Origin: JACPFN01 sp964406135
Lineage (GTDB): Bacteria > Babelota > Babeliae > Babelales > Chromulinivoraceae
Length of the DNA stretch: 64,000 bases
Direction of reading: 5' to 3'
Assembly: GCA_964406135.1 (NCBI GenBank)
Contig: CAYOQO010000005.1
Location: 26,121 to 90,120, forward strand
Part shown: positions 24,910-32,618 of the stretch, piece by piece
How positions within the stretch are numbered: the stretch's first letter is position 1
Layout: every line of letters starts with the position of its first letter
Notes under the pieces: model-generated
Seen by the model: only the letters and a program-made list of their open reading frames with translations
The model's database searches: none
What the model was told of the DNA's origin: nothing
Made by a program: the position numbers and the translations under genes

Positions 24910-25494
24910 CTACGCTTCTTTCTCTAATAAGCATTTTTTAAACAATTGTTGTTCTTTTGAATCAACTTGTGCAAATTTACCAGATAAACGCCATTCACTT
25001 GGTACAAGATTTGATAAAATTTCAATAATATTTTCTTTTTGATTTAACTCTTTTAAAGACATTTTATTTTGCACAGCGTAATATTTTAATATGTCATAAT
25101 ACAAATCCAAACCATCAGCGACCTTTTGAATATCTTTTCGCTCTTTATCCGAGTAGACTTGTGAAAATAAAAAATCAAATTTTGCTACAATCAATTCTTC
25201 ATTCAAAGAAAACATCTCAATAATGTCATAATGTGGAATTAAAAACCGATCTAATTTGAATCCTCTCCTACGAACTAAAAAATTATTGTCCTTATAGCAT
25301 TGTTTTAATTTGTCAGATGCATCATCAATTAAATCTGAAAGCAACGAAACTTTTTGTTCCTCGGATAAAAAACGTGTCCAGATCATTCGAGCTGCTGTAT
25401 GATCTGATTTTTTCCAGTGCTCCACCAATGCTGTCCCTGCAAAAAATTGATGCGTATTCAAAATCATCAAAGCTATTAAACTATATTTTTTCAT
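24910..25494 (-). CDS. Exported protein, unknown function, possibly shortened at the C-terminus
   Basis: The 194 residues begin with a signal peptide ('MKKYSLIALMILNTHQFFAG') followed by an alpha-helical, charged mature region ('ARMIWTRFLSEEQKVSLLSD', 'RGFKLDRFLIPHYDIIEMF'). No family is recognised. It follows the membrane-anchored protein gene by 9 bases, so the two are probably cotranscribed. The frame continues beyond its TAG as described for 24811-24909, which suggests recent loss of a C-terminal tail of about 35 residues. Confidence 0.6.
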   Translation of the reverse strand: MKKYSLIALMILNTHQFFAGTALVEHWKKSDHTAARMIWTRFLSEEQKVSLLSDLIDDASDKLKQCYKDNNFLVRRRGFKLDRFLIPHYDIIEMFSLNEELIVAKFDFLFSQVYSDKERKDIQKVADGLDLYYDILKYYAVQNKMSLKELNQKENIIEILSNLVPSEWRLSGKFAQVDSKEQQLFKKCLLEKEA

Positions 25495-25503
25495 AATTAA
25501 TCC

Positions 25504-26088
25504 CTACTCTTTTCCATTAAAAAAATCAGCAACACTTACATTCATTAAAAAATGGTTGTTTTCTATAGAAACAAATGCAGCCAAACACCCGACAGAAGAT
25601 TTTAAACCATTTGGATTTTCCATCATTTTTTGCATATCAGTTGTAGCATTCAGCACAATATCTTTTCCAATAATTTTACCCGTATGTAAAACAACGCCAT
25701 CATCAGGTACAATAAAATAACCCTGTTTATTTTTTAAAACCACATAAGCATGATCTTGAATTTTAGGATTTTCTGACAAATATGGCCCTTTCCATAATTT
25801 AGGGACTGCTAAATTCATAGAACCAACTTGATCTCCTACAAATTCTTTAACGGTTAAAAAATCAATGTAATTTTTTTCATGATCAAAAGAAATAATTTTG
25901 CAATCTTGATGAATTTTTTGAAATACTTTTTGCAAATTAATAACGTCTTGATGAATTATCATGTCAGTTGATTTGTTGGCATGTTGCCAAAAAACAACCA
26001 ATGATATCACCGAAAGTGCTGAAAAAATAGTCGTCGCAATAAAAAATAGCAACGAAGAATAACGCGAATGCGAAGATTTGCGAACCAT
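25504..26088 (-). CDS. Membrane-anchored protein, possibly pseudopilin-like
   Basis: The 194 residues have a basic N-terminus and one membrane helix ('LLFFIATTIFSALSVISLVV', about residues 13-32), and the rest is outside the membrane. A segment 'KLWKGPYLSENPKIQDHAY' followed by 'GYFIVPDDGVVLHTGK' is reminiscent of the WGxPY...DG end of type II secretion major pseudopilins. The classical prepilin cleavage motif (G-F-T-L-x-E) is not seen, so this is only a suggestion. A strong GGAGG precedes the ATG. Confidence 0.55.
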   Translation of the reverse strand: MVRKSSHSRYSSLLFFIATTIFSALSVISLVVFWQHANKSTDMIIHQDVINLQKVFQKIHQDCKIISFDHEKNYIDFLTVKEFVGDQVGSMNLAVPKLWKGPYLSENPKIQDHAYVVLKNKQGYFIVPDDGVVLHTGKIIGKDIVLNATTDMQKMMENPNGLKSSVGCLAAFVSIENNHFLMNVSVADFFNGKE

Positions 26089-26157
26089 AAAAAACCTCCA
26101 TTTTTATAAGTCCTCTAACCAATATCTTACTAAAAAAAAGCTGTAAAAATAAAGATT

Positions 26158-27159
26158 TTAGTAGTCTAATTTTATAGCTTGACGTACTTGTTGCATAGTT
26201 TGAGCTGCTACACTTTGAGTATTTTTTGTTCCTTCAAGCACAATTTTTAAAATTTCTCCTGGGTCCTTTGCAAGCTCCAGACGTCGATTTCGAATAGGCT
26301 CAAGCATTTGATTGAGTACTTCAAACAGGTAATTTTTCAAAACCACATCACCCAAGCCACCTTTTTGATAATGAGCTTTAAGTTCTGCAACTTTTGCAAT
26401 ATCTTTATCAAATGCATCAAGGTAGGTAAAAACTACATTGCCTTCAATTTTTCCGGGGTTATTCACATGTGTATGGCCAGGGTCAGTATACATGCTCATA
26501 ACCCGTTTTTTAAGCGTATCTGCATCATCTGCTAAAAATATGGCATTGTTCAAACTTTTGCTCATTTTTGCTTGACCATCAAGGCCGACTAAACGAGAAA
26601 CTTTTGGCACCATTGCCTTGGCTTCTGGAAAAACTTCAGTTTGATAAATTCGATTAAATGATCGAATAATTTCGTTTGTTTGCTCAATGACGGGCAATTG
26701 ATCTTCACCAACTGGAATAATGGTTCCTTTTACCACCGTAATATCTGCAGCTTGACTCACAGGGTACATTAAAAATCCTGCCGGAACTGACTCCCCAAAA
26801 CCTTTTTGAGCAATTTCTGTTTTGACGGTTGGATTTCGAAGTAAACGATTCACCGTTACTAAATTTAAATACAAAACCGTAAGTTCTGCAATTTCTGGAA
26901 TCATGGATTGAATAAAAATGGTTGTTTTTTTGGGATCAATTCCAACTGCCAAATAATCAAGTGCAACTTGAAGCACATTTTCACGAACTTTTGCAGGATT
27001 TTCTGCATTGTCTGTTAATGCTTGAATATCTGCAATCATGACAAACTGTTGGTAAATATTTTGAAGTTCAACTCGATTTAAAAGTGATCCTACATAATGT
27101 CCCAAATGAAGTTGACCGGTTGGTCGATCACCGGTCAGGACAATCTCTTGCTTTTTCAT
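26158..27159 (-). CDS. trpS: Tryptophanyl-tRNA synthetase
   Basis: This class I enzyme charges tRNA-Trp. The frame is open from 27180, but AAGGA lies 7 bases before the ATG at 27159 ('MKKQEIVLTGDRPTG'), giving 333 residues, the usual bacterial length. The HIGH-type motif is 'GQLHLGHYVG', 'PVGEDQLPVIEQTNEI' belongs to the active site, and 'AKMSKSLNNAI' is the KMSKS loop. It is divergent from the cdaA-like gene. The cognate tRNA-Trp is at 48493-48568. Confidence 0.95.
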   Translation of the reverse strand: MKKQEIVLTGDRPTGQLHLGHYVGSLLNRVELQNIYQQFVMIADIQALTDNAENPAKVRENVLQVALDYLAVGIDPKKTTIFIQSMIPEIAELTVLYLNLVTVNRLLRNPTVKTEIAQKGFGESVPAGFLMYPVSQAADITVVKGTIIPVGEDQLPVIEQTNEIIRSFNRIYQTEVFPEAKAMVPKVSRLVGLDGQAKMSKSLNNAIFLADDADTLKKRVMSMYTDPGHTHVNNPGKIEGNVVFTYLDAFDKDIAKVAELKAHYQKGGLGDVVLKNYLFEVLNQMLEPIRNRRLELAKDPGEILKIVLEGTKNTQSVAAQTMQQVRQAIKLDY

Positions 27160-27233
27160 AAATTTCCTTACTAAATTCAAATGAGTAAAAATGAGAGGTT
27201 AAAATAGATTACAACGAAAAAAAGGAAAAATAC

Positions 27234-28106
27234 ATGTTCTCAAAACTACCTTTTTCATCACTCCAAGAATTTGGAGCAGATCAACTTGGTCTGTACAGTG
27301 TTCAAAATTATATCGAAGTTATAGTGCTCAGTTTTGTACTTTACAAAATATTGCACTGGTTAGAACAAGATCACACGAAACATTTATTGTTGTATGTTTA
27401 TGCCTATGCAGCATTGATGATCGCAAGTTATGCCACATCATGCACCACGCTTTTTTGGATTATGTTTGTGAGTATTCCTCTTGCAACAATTACCGCAATT
27501 ATTCTTCATCAAAAACAACTGCAGAAAAATTTCATTTTTGCATCAAGCAAAAATTTAACACCGTACACCATGCCTGCAAAAAATTGGTTAGGACTTTTTG
27601 TTCGATCTTGTTTACTCACGGCATATCAAAAAAAACAATTATTTTGCATTATCGAACGAACACAACATTTAGCTCCAGTTTTGCACAGCCCTGTTCATTT
27701 ACATCTTGCGATTCAACAAAATGTGATTGATCTGATTCTTTCAAGCAATGCTTTACAAAATTCATCCCTTATTTGGCTTTCAGAATCTGGAATTTTGCTT
27801 ACCGTGAATGCAACCTGGAAAGAAACTATTACCAATCAAATTTTATCTGCACATCAAAAAACAAATTATGCAGAAATTGCACTTTTAACCAACAAAACTG
27901 ATGCTTTAGTTTGGTCAATTGATCCAACAACTAAAATGGCAATGCTTTGGTATCAAAACAGTTTTATGCAACAACTCACCATTGATCAACTTATGAAAAG
28001 CTGCCAACAAATTTTAAATCAAAAAACTGAAATTCAACCTTTATCACAAGAAGGAACAATTCATGCAACAGAAAACGAAAACAATTCCAATAATTCTGCA
28101 TCCTAA
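27234..28106 (+). CDS. CdaA-like membrane protein with a degenerate, probably inactive diadenylate cyclase domain
   Basis: CdaA makes cyclic di-AMP. This 290-residue protein has the CdaA layout: membrane helices in the first ~95 residues, then a DAC-type domain. The alignment anchors are clear: 'TDALVWSIDPTTKMAML' matches the conserved 'TDALVIVVSEETG' region of active enzymes. However, the DGA motif is replaced ('NSSLIWLSESGILL' where 'HDGAVII' is expected) and the RHR motif is replaced ('SAHQKTNYAEIALL' where 'GTRHRAAIGIS' is expected). Synteny with a YbbR/CdaR-like gene and a glmM-like gene supports the identity. It likely cannot make c-di-AMP, but may bind a nucleotide or act structurally. 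Confidence 0.8.
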   Translation: MFSKLPFSSLQEFGADQLGLYSVQNYIEVIVLSFVLYKILHWLEQDHTKHLLLYVYAYAALMIASYATSCTTLFWIMFVSIPLATITAIILHQKQLQKNFIFASSKNLTPYTMPAKNWLGLFVRSCLLTAYQKKQLFCIIERTQHLAPVLHSPVHLHLAIQQNVIDLILSSNALQNSSLIWLSESGILLTVNATWKETITNQILSAHQKTNYAEIALLTNKTDALVWSIDPTTKMAMLWYQNSFMQQLTIDQLMKSCQQILNQKTEIQPLSQEGTIHATENENNSNNSAS

Positions 28107-28446
28107 TTTTACACGATGCGCAGCAATTTTTTTTGGATACACGATATGGTTTTTTAGTTCAAATTTTTGTTTTGTGCATAAAAAAATTACAATTCCTATC
28201 TGTTTTTATCAGACAACTGATCGTATAATTCAAGCACCTGAGCTTGTCACGATTCAAATTTATGGTCCTCGGCATCAGCTCCATCATTTAAATAGTTCAG
28301 AATTAGCTATGCATGTTGATGTAAGTAACTTTAAAGATGGAAATCATGAAATATTGCTCAGTTCTGCAAATCTTTTTTTACCTGAGACCTTAAAACTGGT
28401 AGAATTAATACCGGCAGCTATTTCGTGCAACATTTCAACACCATGA
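28063..28446 (+). CDS. cdaR: YbbR-domain protein (CdaR-like)
   Basis: The 127 residues have one membrane helix ('CAAIFFGYTIWFFSSNFCFV') and a single YbbR domain outside ('VTIQIYGPRHQLHHLNSSEL' then 'HVDVSNFKDGNHEI'); known CdaR proteins usually have several such repeats. CdaR tunes CdaA activity in other bacteria. It overlaps the cdaA-like gene by 44 bases and has AAGGA before its ATG at 28063; glmM-like follows after 10 bases. Short family members like this are known next to cdaA in Gram-negative phyla. Confidence 0.75.
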   Translation: MQQKTKTIPIILHPNFTRCAAIFFGYTIWFFSSNFCFVHKKITIPICFYQTTDRIIQAPELVTIQIYGPRHQLHHLNSSELAMHVDVSNFKDGNHEILLSSANLFLPETLKLVELIPAAISCNISTP

Positions 28447-28456
28447 AAAATACACC

Positions 28457-29845
28457 ATGAATCAAACACCTAATATTTTTGTTAACAGTGGCATTCGCAA
28501 TAAAATTAATGCTCCAATTTTTCAAGAAAAAAATATTCAAACTTTAGGATATGCAATTGGATATCTTTTATCAGAAGAATTTGAATATTCATGTCCAATT
28601 TTGATTGCAACAGATACTCGACCTTCAGGAACAAAGATTAAAGAAGCTTTGATCAAAGGACTGTTAGATTTTGGTCATGATGTGTTTGATGCAGGAATTT
28701 GTCCAACACCATGTGTGGCAAAAGCATTAAAAGATTATCAAGGCGATGATGAACATAATGACCTGGATTCCAGATCAGATTCTGGGATGACCGAAGAAGA
28801 TGAAAACTTTTTTACGCTTGGTATTGTGATAACTGCATCACACAACCCTGCTGAATTTAATGGCATTAAAATTTTGACACCATTTGGATATTTAGACATT
28901 CAAACTGAACAAGAAATTTCAAATATTTTTCACGATTTTTCACAAAATCCAAAAATTATTGAAGAAAGTTTACCTGACGAACCAGGATTTCTCATCGATT
29001 TTGATCTGCAAACATGGTATCAAGCAGAAATTTTAGATTCAATTGAAAAAATAAATTCTAAAATTTCTGTGGTTCTTGATTGTGCTCATGGAGCAACTGC
29101 ACAGATTGCACCAAAAATTTTTCAAACTTTAGGTTATCAAGTTACAACAATTAACAATTCACAAGATGGCAATAAAATTAATGTTGATTCTGGATGCAGC
29201 AACCCTGAAAAACTCATAGCCTACGTACAAAAACATCATGCAGCTTGGGGTATTGCATTTGATGGCGATGGTGATCGACTCATGATTGTTGATCAACATG
29301 GAAAAATATTTGATGGTGATGACATCGTTATAATTTTGTCACAAAATTCAGAATATCAGGATAATTCAATCATTGTTGGCACCATCATGAGCAATGTTGG
29401 CGTTCAAAAATATTTTGAGCAACAGAACAAAAAATTAATTCGAACACCGGTTGGTGAACGTAATTTAATTGATGCACTTATCAAACATCAAACATTTTTG
29501 GGTAGTGAAACATGCGGACACATTACCATGATGGATCATGCATTTTGCAGTGATGGAATTTTTGCCTCTTTAATGTTTTTACAAACTATTGCGCAAAACC
29601 CTGCAGCATTAGATCAAAAATATGATAAATATTTTCAAAAACATGCAACTTTACCAATAGCATGCATCAAAAAAACCAAAGAAGAAATAAAAAATATTGT
29701 TGATGAATTTGAACAAAAACATCAAGCTCGATTTGTAGTGAGAGCTTCAAATACTGAACCTATTTTGCGCATCATGGTTGAAGATTTCAATGAACAAGCT
29801 ACAGAAAAAATTTTAAATGAATTAATTGAAAAATTAAAAAACTAA
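28457..29845 (+). CDS. glmM: Phosphoglucosamine mutase or phosphomannomutase family enzyme (GlmM by synteny)
   Basis: It interconverts hexose 1- and 6-phosphates; in GlmM this feeds UDP-GlcNAc for peptidoglycan. The active-site serine loop 'TASHNPAEFNGIKI', the metal loop 'FDGDGDRLMIVD', the sugar-binding loop 'GSETCGHI' and the phosphate-binding loop 'RASNTEPILRIMVE' are present in 462 residues. GlmM usually has 'SGTEP'; the 'SNTEP' here is more like phosphomannomutases, so substrate is uncertain. The cdaA-cdaR-glmM order favours GlmM. Residues about 102-112 come from an in-frame palindromic repeat (28763-28792) just before the serine loop. Confidence 0.85.
   Translation: MNQTPNIFVNSGIRNKINAPIFQEKNIQTLGYAIGYLLSEEFEYSCPILIATDTRPSGTKIKEALIKGLLDFGHDVFDAGICPTPCVAKALKDYQGDDEHNDLDSRSDSGMTEEDENFFTLGIVITASHNPAEFNGIKILTPFGYLDIQTEQEISNIFHDFSQNPKIIEESLPDEPGFLIDFDLQTWYQAEILDSIEKINSKISVVLDCAHGATAQIAPKIFQTLGYQVTTINNSQDGNKINVDSGCSNPEKLIAYVQKHHAAWGIAFDGDGDRLMIVDQHGKIFDGDDIVIILSQNSEYQDNSIIVGTIMSNVGVQKYFEQQNKKLIRTPVGERNLIDALIKHQTFLGSETCGHITMMDHAFCSDGIFASLMFLQTIAQNPAALDQKYDKYFQKHATLPIACIKKTKEEIKNIVDEFEQKHQARFVVRASNTEPILRIMVEDFNEQATEKILNELIEKLKN
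28763..28792 (+). repeat. Palindromic repeat inserted in frame in the glmM-like gene
   Basis: CTGGATTCCAGATCAGA / TTCTGGGATGACC. It is read 'LDSRSDSGMT' and lies about 27 codons before the catalytic serine loop 'TASHNP'. It belongs to the CTGGATCC...GGGATGAC variant, like the longer copy in radA. Confidence 0.72.
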
Positions 29846-29854
29846 GGAAAATTT

Positions 29855-30478
29855 ATGGAACTTAAAAATTTATATCACAAACCACTCAGTTACATCCAAC
29901 ACTTATTTATAACTGGATTTATTTTTCTTCTCCCAATCACGATTACATTTTCACTATTTAATTTCTTTTTTCATGTCATTATCAAATGGCTCAAACCAAT
30001 TAAAGCTCTTAATGTTCCGATTATTTGCATGATTCCACATCATGAAATTTTACTGTTAATTTTATTCATTTTTATTATCGGAATTGTGCTAAAAGCTTTT
30101 TTTGCAAAGCCCTTAATCCAACTCTTTGAAAATTTTTTAGGAAAAATTCCTTTTGTAAGAACAATTTATCTTGGTACCCAAAAACTTGTTCACGCTTTTA
30201 CAGGTCATGACCAATCAAGCTTTAAAAAAGTTGTGGTTATTGAATATCCACGCCAAGGAATTTACAGTATTGGTTTTATGACCAAAGATATTCCCCATGA
30301 AATTTCACCTAAAAATTTGCTTGGTATTTATGTGCCTCATACACCAAATCCTGCTTCTGGAAATTTTGTGATGGTGCCAAAAGAAGCCATTTATGAAACA
30401 GATTTAACGCGCCATGAAGCCACAGCAATGATCATTTCTGGAGGTATTGTCCAACCAAATCGATATGGACAAAAATAA
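29855..30478 (+). CDS. DUF502-family membrane protein
   Basis: The 207 residues match the DUF502 family: a first hydrophobic segment ('FITGFIFLLPITITFSLFNF'), a second ('ILLLILFIFIIGIVLKAFFA'), then 'GKIPFVRTIYLGTQKLVHAF' and the conserved soluble part 'GIYSIGFMTKDI', 'YVPHTPNPASGNFVMVP' and 'AMIISGGI'. Function is not established. It is the last gene of the cdaA-like cluster, 9 bases after the mutase gene. Confidence 0.85.
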   Translation: MELKNLYHKPLSYIQHLFITGFIFLLPITITFSLFNFFFHVIIKWLKPIKALNVPIICMIPHHEILLLILFIFIIGIVLKAFFAKPLIQLFENFLGKIPFVRTIYLGTQKLVHAFTGHDQSSFKKVVVIEYPRQGIYSIGFMTKDIPHEISPKNLLGIYVPHTPNPASGNFVMVPKEAIYETDLTRHEATAMIISGGIVQPNRYGQK

Positions 30479-30490
30479 CCATCCAAAGTC

Positions 30491-30520
30491 TTGATTTTTG
30501 CTACTCTAATCAGCTAATCT
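30491..30520 (+). promoter_or_regulatory. Possible promoter of the ankyrin/RING gene
   Basis: TTGATT (30491-30496), 18-bp spacer, TAATCT (30515-30520). Expected start of transcription near 30527, about 40 nt before the preferred ATG at 30569. Motif match only. Confidence 0.35.
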
Positions 30521-30568
30521 GAATATTAGAAAACAGGATTAATGATAAAAATAGGGGTTACAAAAATC

Positions 30569-31693
30569 ATGAATTTTAAAAAAGTAATATTGAGCTTTTC
30601 AATTTTAATTATCGGTTGTATAACAAATTTATCTCTGCAATCAGCACAATCATATCAATTTAACAATGGTAAATCTGTTTTTGGACGTCAAACTTTGCAT
30701 CAACCAAAAAATTTCAATCAATATCGTCCAACAATGTCAAATTCTTCACCAACCTATACAATGCCAAGTTCTCAATATCCATCAGCAACCTATCCAATAC
30801 CTCAATCTTCTTCCTACCAAAATGTATCAAATGATTCAGCTGTTGACCCAAGAATGATGGTTAATGATTACCAGAATTTTTCTATCATGCAAGCAATTGA
30901 TAACAATGATGTAGACGCTATAAGAAATGCTTACGATCAAAACCTGGAAAATTTAGACAATCTTTTTTTAGATAACATTTCATTGGAATTAATATCGCCA
31001 ATTCATTACGCAGCAATGAAAGCAAACGATCCTAGAATTTTAAAAATACTACTCGATAATGGCACTGATGTGGATGAAAAATCAGAAAATGGAAAAACTC
31101 CTTTATTTTATGCTTTAAAATATAATCCAAATCCTGAAATTGCATTCTTTTTACTTAATAATGGAGCTAATCCTAATGCTCGAGATCATTTTAACCATCA
31201 TGTTTATTCACAACTGATGAACAATACATCAAACATAAGTAAGTTAGATAAAGCTCGAGTCACAGCAAACATGATTCGTCATGGAGTTGATCTTACCAAT
31301 ATATCTTCAGCATATTTTCCAAAAACTGCACATGTTACTCCAACTCAGATTCATAATAAAAATCCAAACACAAAAACCTTGAATAATGTCGTAACCCCAC
31401 CTCAAGCATTAACTTCAGATGATATGTGTATCGTTTGCTTAGAGCCAATTGCCGATATTACAGTACCAACATACAAAACAGAATGTTGTAAACAATTTTT
31501 ATGTCAAAATTGTGCTCAAAATATACAAAGAACTGCTGAAGCAAAATTTAATAATCCACATCCTTCAGACGTTACGCTTCAGTCTTTAATCAGTTGCCCA
31601 GCATGTCGCACAAATCCATTAAGTTTAAAAAATTTTGATAAGCAAACACGAACTTCTTCATCAAATGCTATTACATTACCTTACAATTTTTAA
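30569..31693 (+). CDS. Exported ankyrin-repeat protein with an all-cysteine RING-type domain
   Basis: The 374-residue form from the ATG at 30569 begins with a signal peptide ('MNFKKVILSFSILIIG'); an ATG at 30542 is also in frame. A Ser/Pro/Tyr-rich linker follows. Ankyrin-type repeats are at about residues 140-215 ('PIHYAAMKANDPRILKILLD', 'GKTPLFYALKYNPNPEIAF'). The C-terminal part has 'CIVC', 'CC', 'CQNC' and 'CPAC', eight cysteines with C4C4 RING/U-box-like spacing. Such domains bind E2 enzymes in eukaryotes, so a host ubiquitin-ligase effector is possible; activity is not shown by the sequence. Confidence 0.75.
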   Translation: MNFKKVILSFSILIIGCITNLSLQSAQSYQFNNGKSVFGRQTLHQPKNFNQYRPTMSNSSPTYTMPSSQYPSATYPIPQSSSYQNVSNDSAVDPRMMVNDYQNFSIMQAIDNNDVDAIRNAYDQNLENLDNLFLDNISLELISPIHYAAMKANDPRILKILLDNGTDVDEKSENGKTPLFYALKYNPNPEIAFFLLNNGANPNARDHFNHHVYSQLMNNTSNISKLDKARVTANMIRHGVDLTNISSAYFPKTAHVTPTQIHNKNPNTKTLNNVVTPPQALTSDDMCIVCLEPIADITVPTYKTECCKQFLCQNCAQNIQRTAEAKFNNPHPSDVTLQSLISCPACRTNPLSLKNFDKQTRTSSSNAITLPYNF

Positions 31694-31724
31694 AATTAAA
31701 CCAAGTTGAAAAAATGATTAATTT

Positions 31725-31753
31725 TTGCCATTACAATAAGACATTGTTATAAT
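31725..31753 (+). promoter_or_regulatory. Strong predicted promoter of the J-domain gene
   Basis: TTGCCA (31725-31730), exactly 17 bp, consensus TATAAT (31748-31753). The leader is about 35 nt to the ATG at 31794. It shows that this gene has its own transcription, separate from the RING gene upstream. Confidence 0.65.
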
Positions 31754-31793
31754 AAGTTCATGTTGCATTTCAAACATATGGGGTCAAAAGATT

Positions 31794-32543
31794 ATGGACA
31801 TTCAAAAATATTTTTTCAGTTTCATGTTGAGTGTTGGACTCACATCAAACATCTACACTTCTGATGAGGAAATATTGGATTTGCCATTAACAGTTGCAAC
31901 TAATTATGTTGGTGGTGGAGTTGATGACGCTCAAGGATTAAATGAATTTTTAGACAAGTATTTAAAGGGTCGAAATTTAAATACTTTTATAGTAGCAAGA
32001 GGTTTTACCCTTCCTGAATATGCAGAACATTATCATGCTGATCAAAAAATTTTGGACGTTTTAGAAAAACACGGTGCTCGTATAAAAAAGAAAATTCATG
32101 CACCAAAAAAATTACCTAACCTTGCTCCTGTGCCAAAAAAAATTCCAAATATTACTCCTGCAGCAAGAAAAATTCCAAATTCTGCTGAAATTATGGAAAA
32201 GCAAAGACGAGCTGCAATGAAAAAAGCTTATGAAGAAGAACAACAACGATATGAAACAGAAATGCAACAAAAAATAAATAATGAAGATATCGAACTTCGT
32301 CATGCTTTCAAACAACCAACACCTGCTGCACATTTACAAGAATTAGGCATTATTATTCCTGATTTAAAAAACGCAACAAACATCCGAAATACCGTAGCAA
32401 AAGCTTACAAAAAACGAGCATTACAATTACATCCAGACACGGGTGGCAAAGAAAGTGATTTTAATTATTTCCAAAAAGAATGGAAAAATTTGAAAACATG
32501 GATGCGTGAAAGATTTGATATCGATTTTGACGAAAGTCATTAA
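31794..32543 (+). CDS. Exported protein with a C-terminal J domain
   Basis: The 249 residues start with a signal-like hydrophobic N-terminus ('YFFSFMLSVGLTSNIYTSD'). A linker has three short repeats ('KKLPN', 'KKIPN', 'RKIPN') and a charged coiled coil ('KAYEEEQQRYETEMQQ'). The C-terminus is a J-domain: 'VAKAYKKRALQLHPDTGG' has the invariant HPD that triggers Hsp70 ATPase, followed by the third helix 'FNYFQKEWKNLKTW'. Cytoplasmic DnaJ has its J-domain at the N-terminus, so this one, exported and C-terminal, could engage a foreign Hsp70; that is inference. Confidence 0.75.
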   Translation: MDIQKYFFSFMLSVGLTSNIYTSDEEILDLPLTVATNYVGGGVDDAQGLNEFLDKYLKGRNLNTFIVARGFTLPEYAEHYHADQKILDVLEKHGARIKKKIHAPKKLPNLAPVPKKIPNITPAARKIPNSAEIMEKQRRAAMKKAYEEEQQRYETEMQQKINNEDIELRHAFKQPTPAAHLQELGIIIPDLKNATNIRNTVAKAYKKRALQLHPDTGGKESDFNYFQKEWKNLKTWMRERFDIDFDESH

Positions 32544-32568
32544 AAATTTTAATTTTGAAATTACATAC

Positions 32569-32618
32569 ATGCTGTTTGAAGTAAAAGTTAAATTTTATCT
32601 CAAGCAGCATTTATTTTT
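32569..32618. terminator. Terminator between the J-domain gene and the holA-like gene
   Basis: ATGCTGTTTGA / TCAAGCAGCAT pair (one G-T wobble) around a loop of about 20 nt and are followed by TTATTTTT on the plus strand. It lies 25 bases after the J-domain stop. Confidence 0.6.

Noticed and set aside
25504..26088. Firm call of a type II secretion pseudopilin
   Set aside because: Only a 'WKGPY...DDG'-like stretch supports it; no prepilin peptidase motif and no gsp genes nearby.
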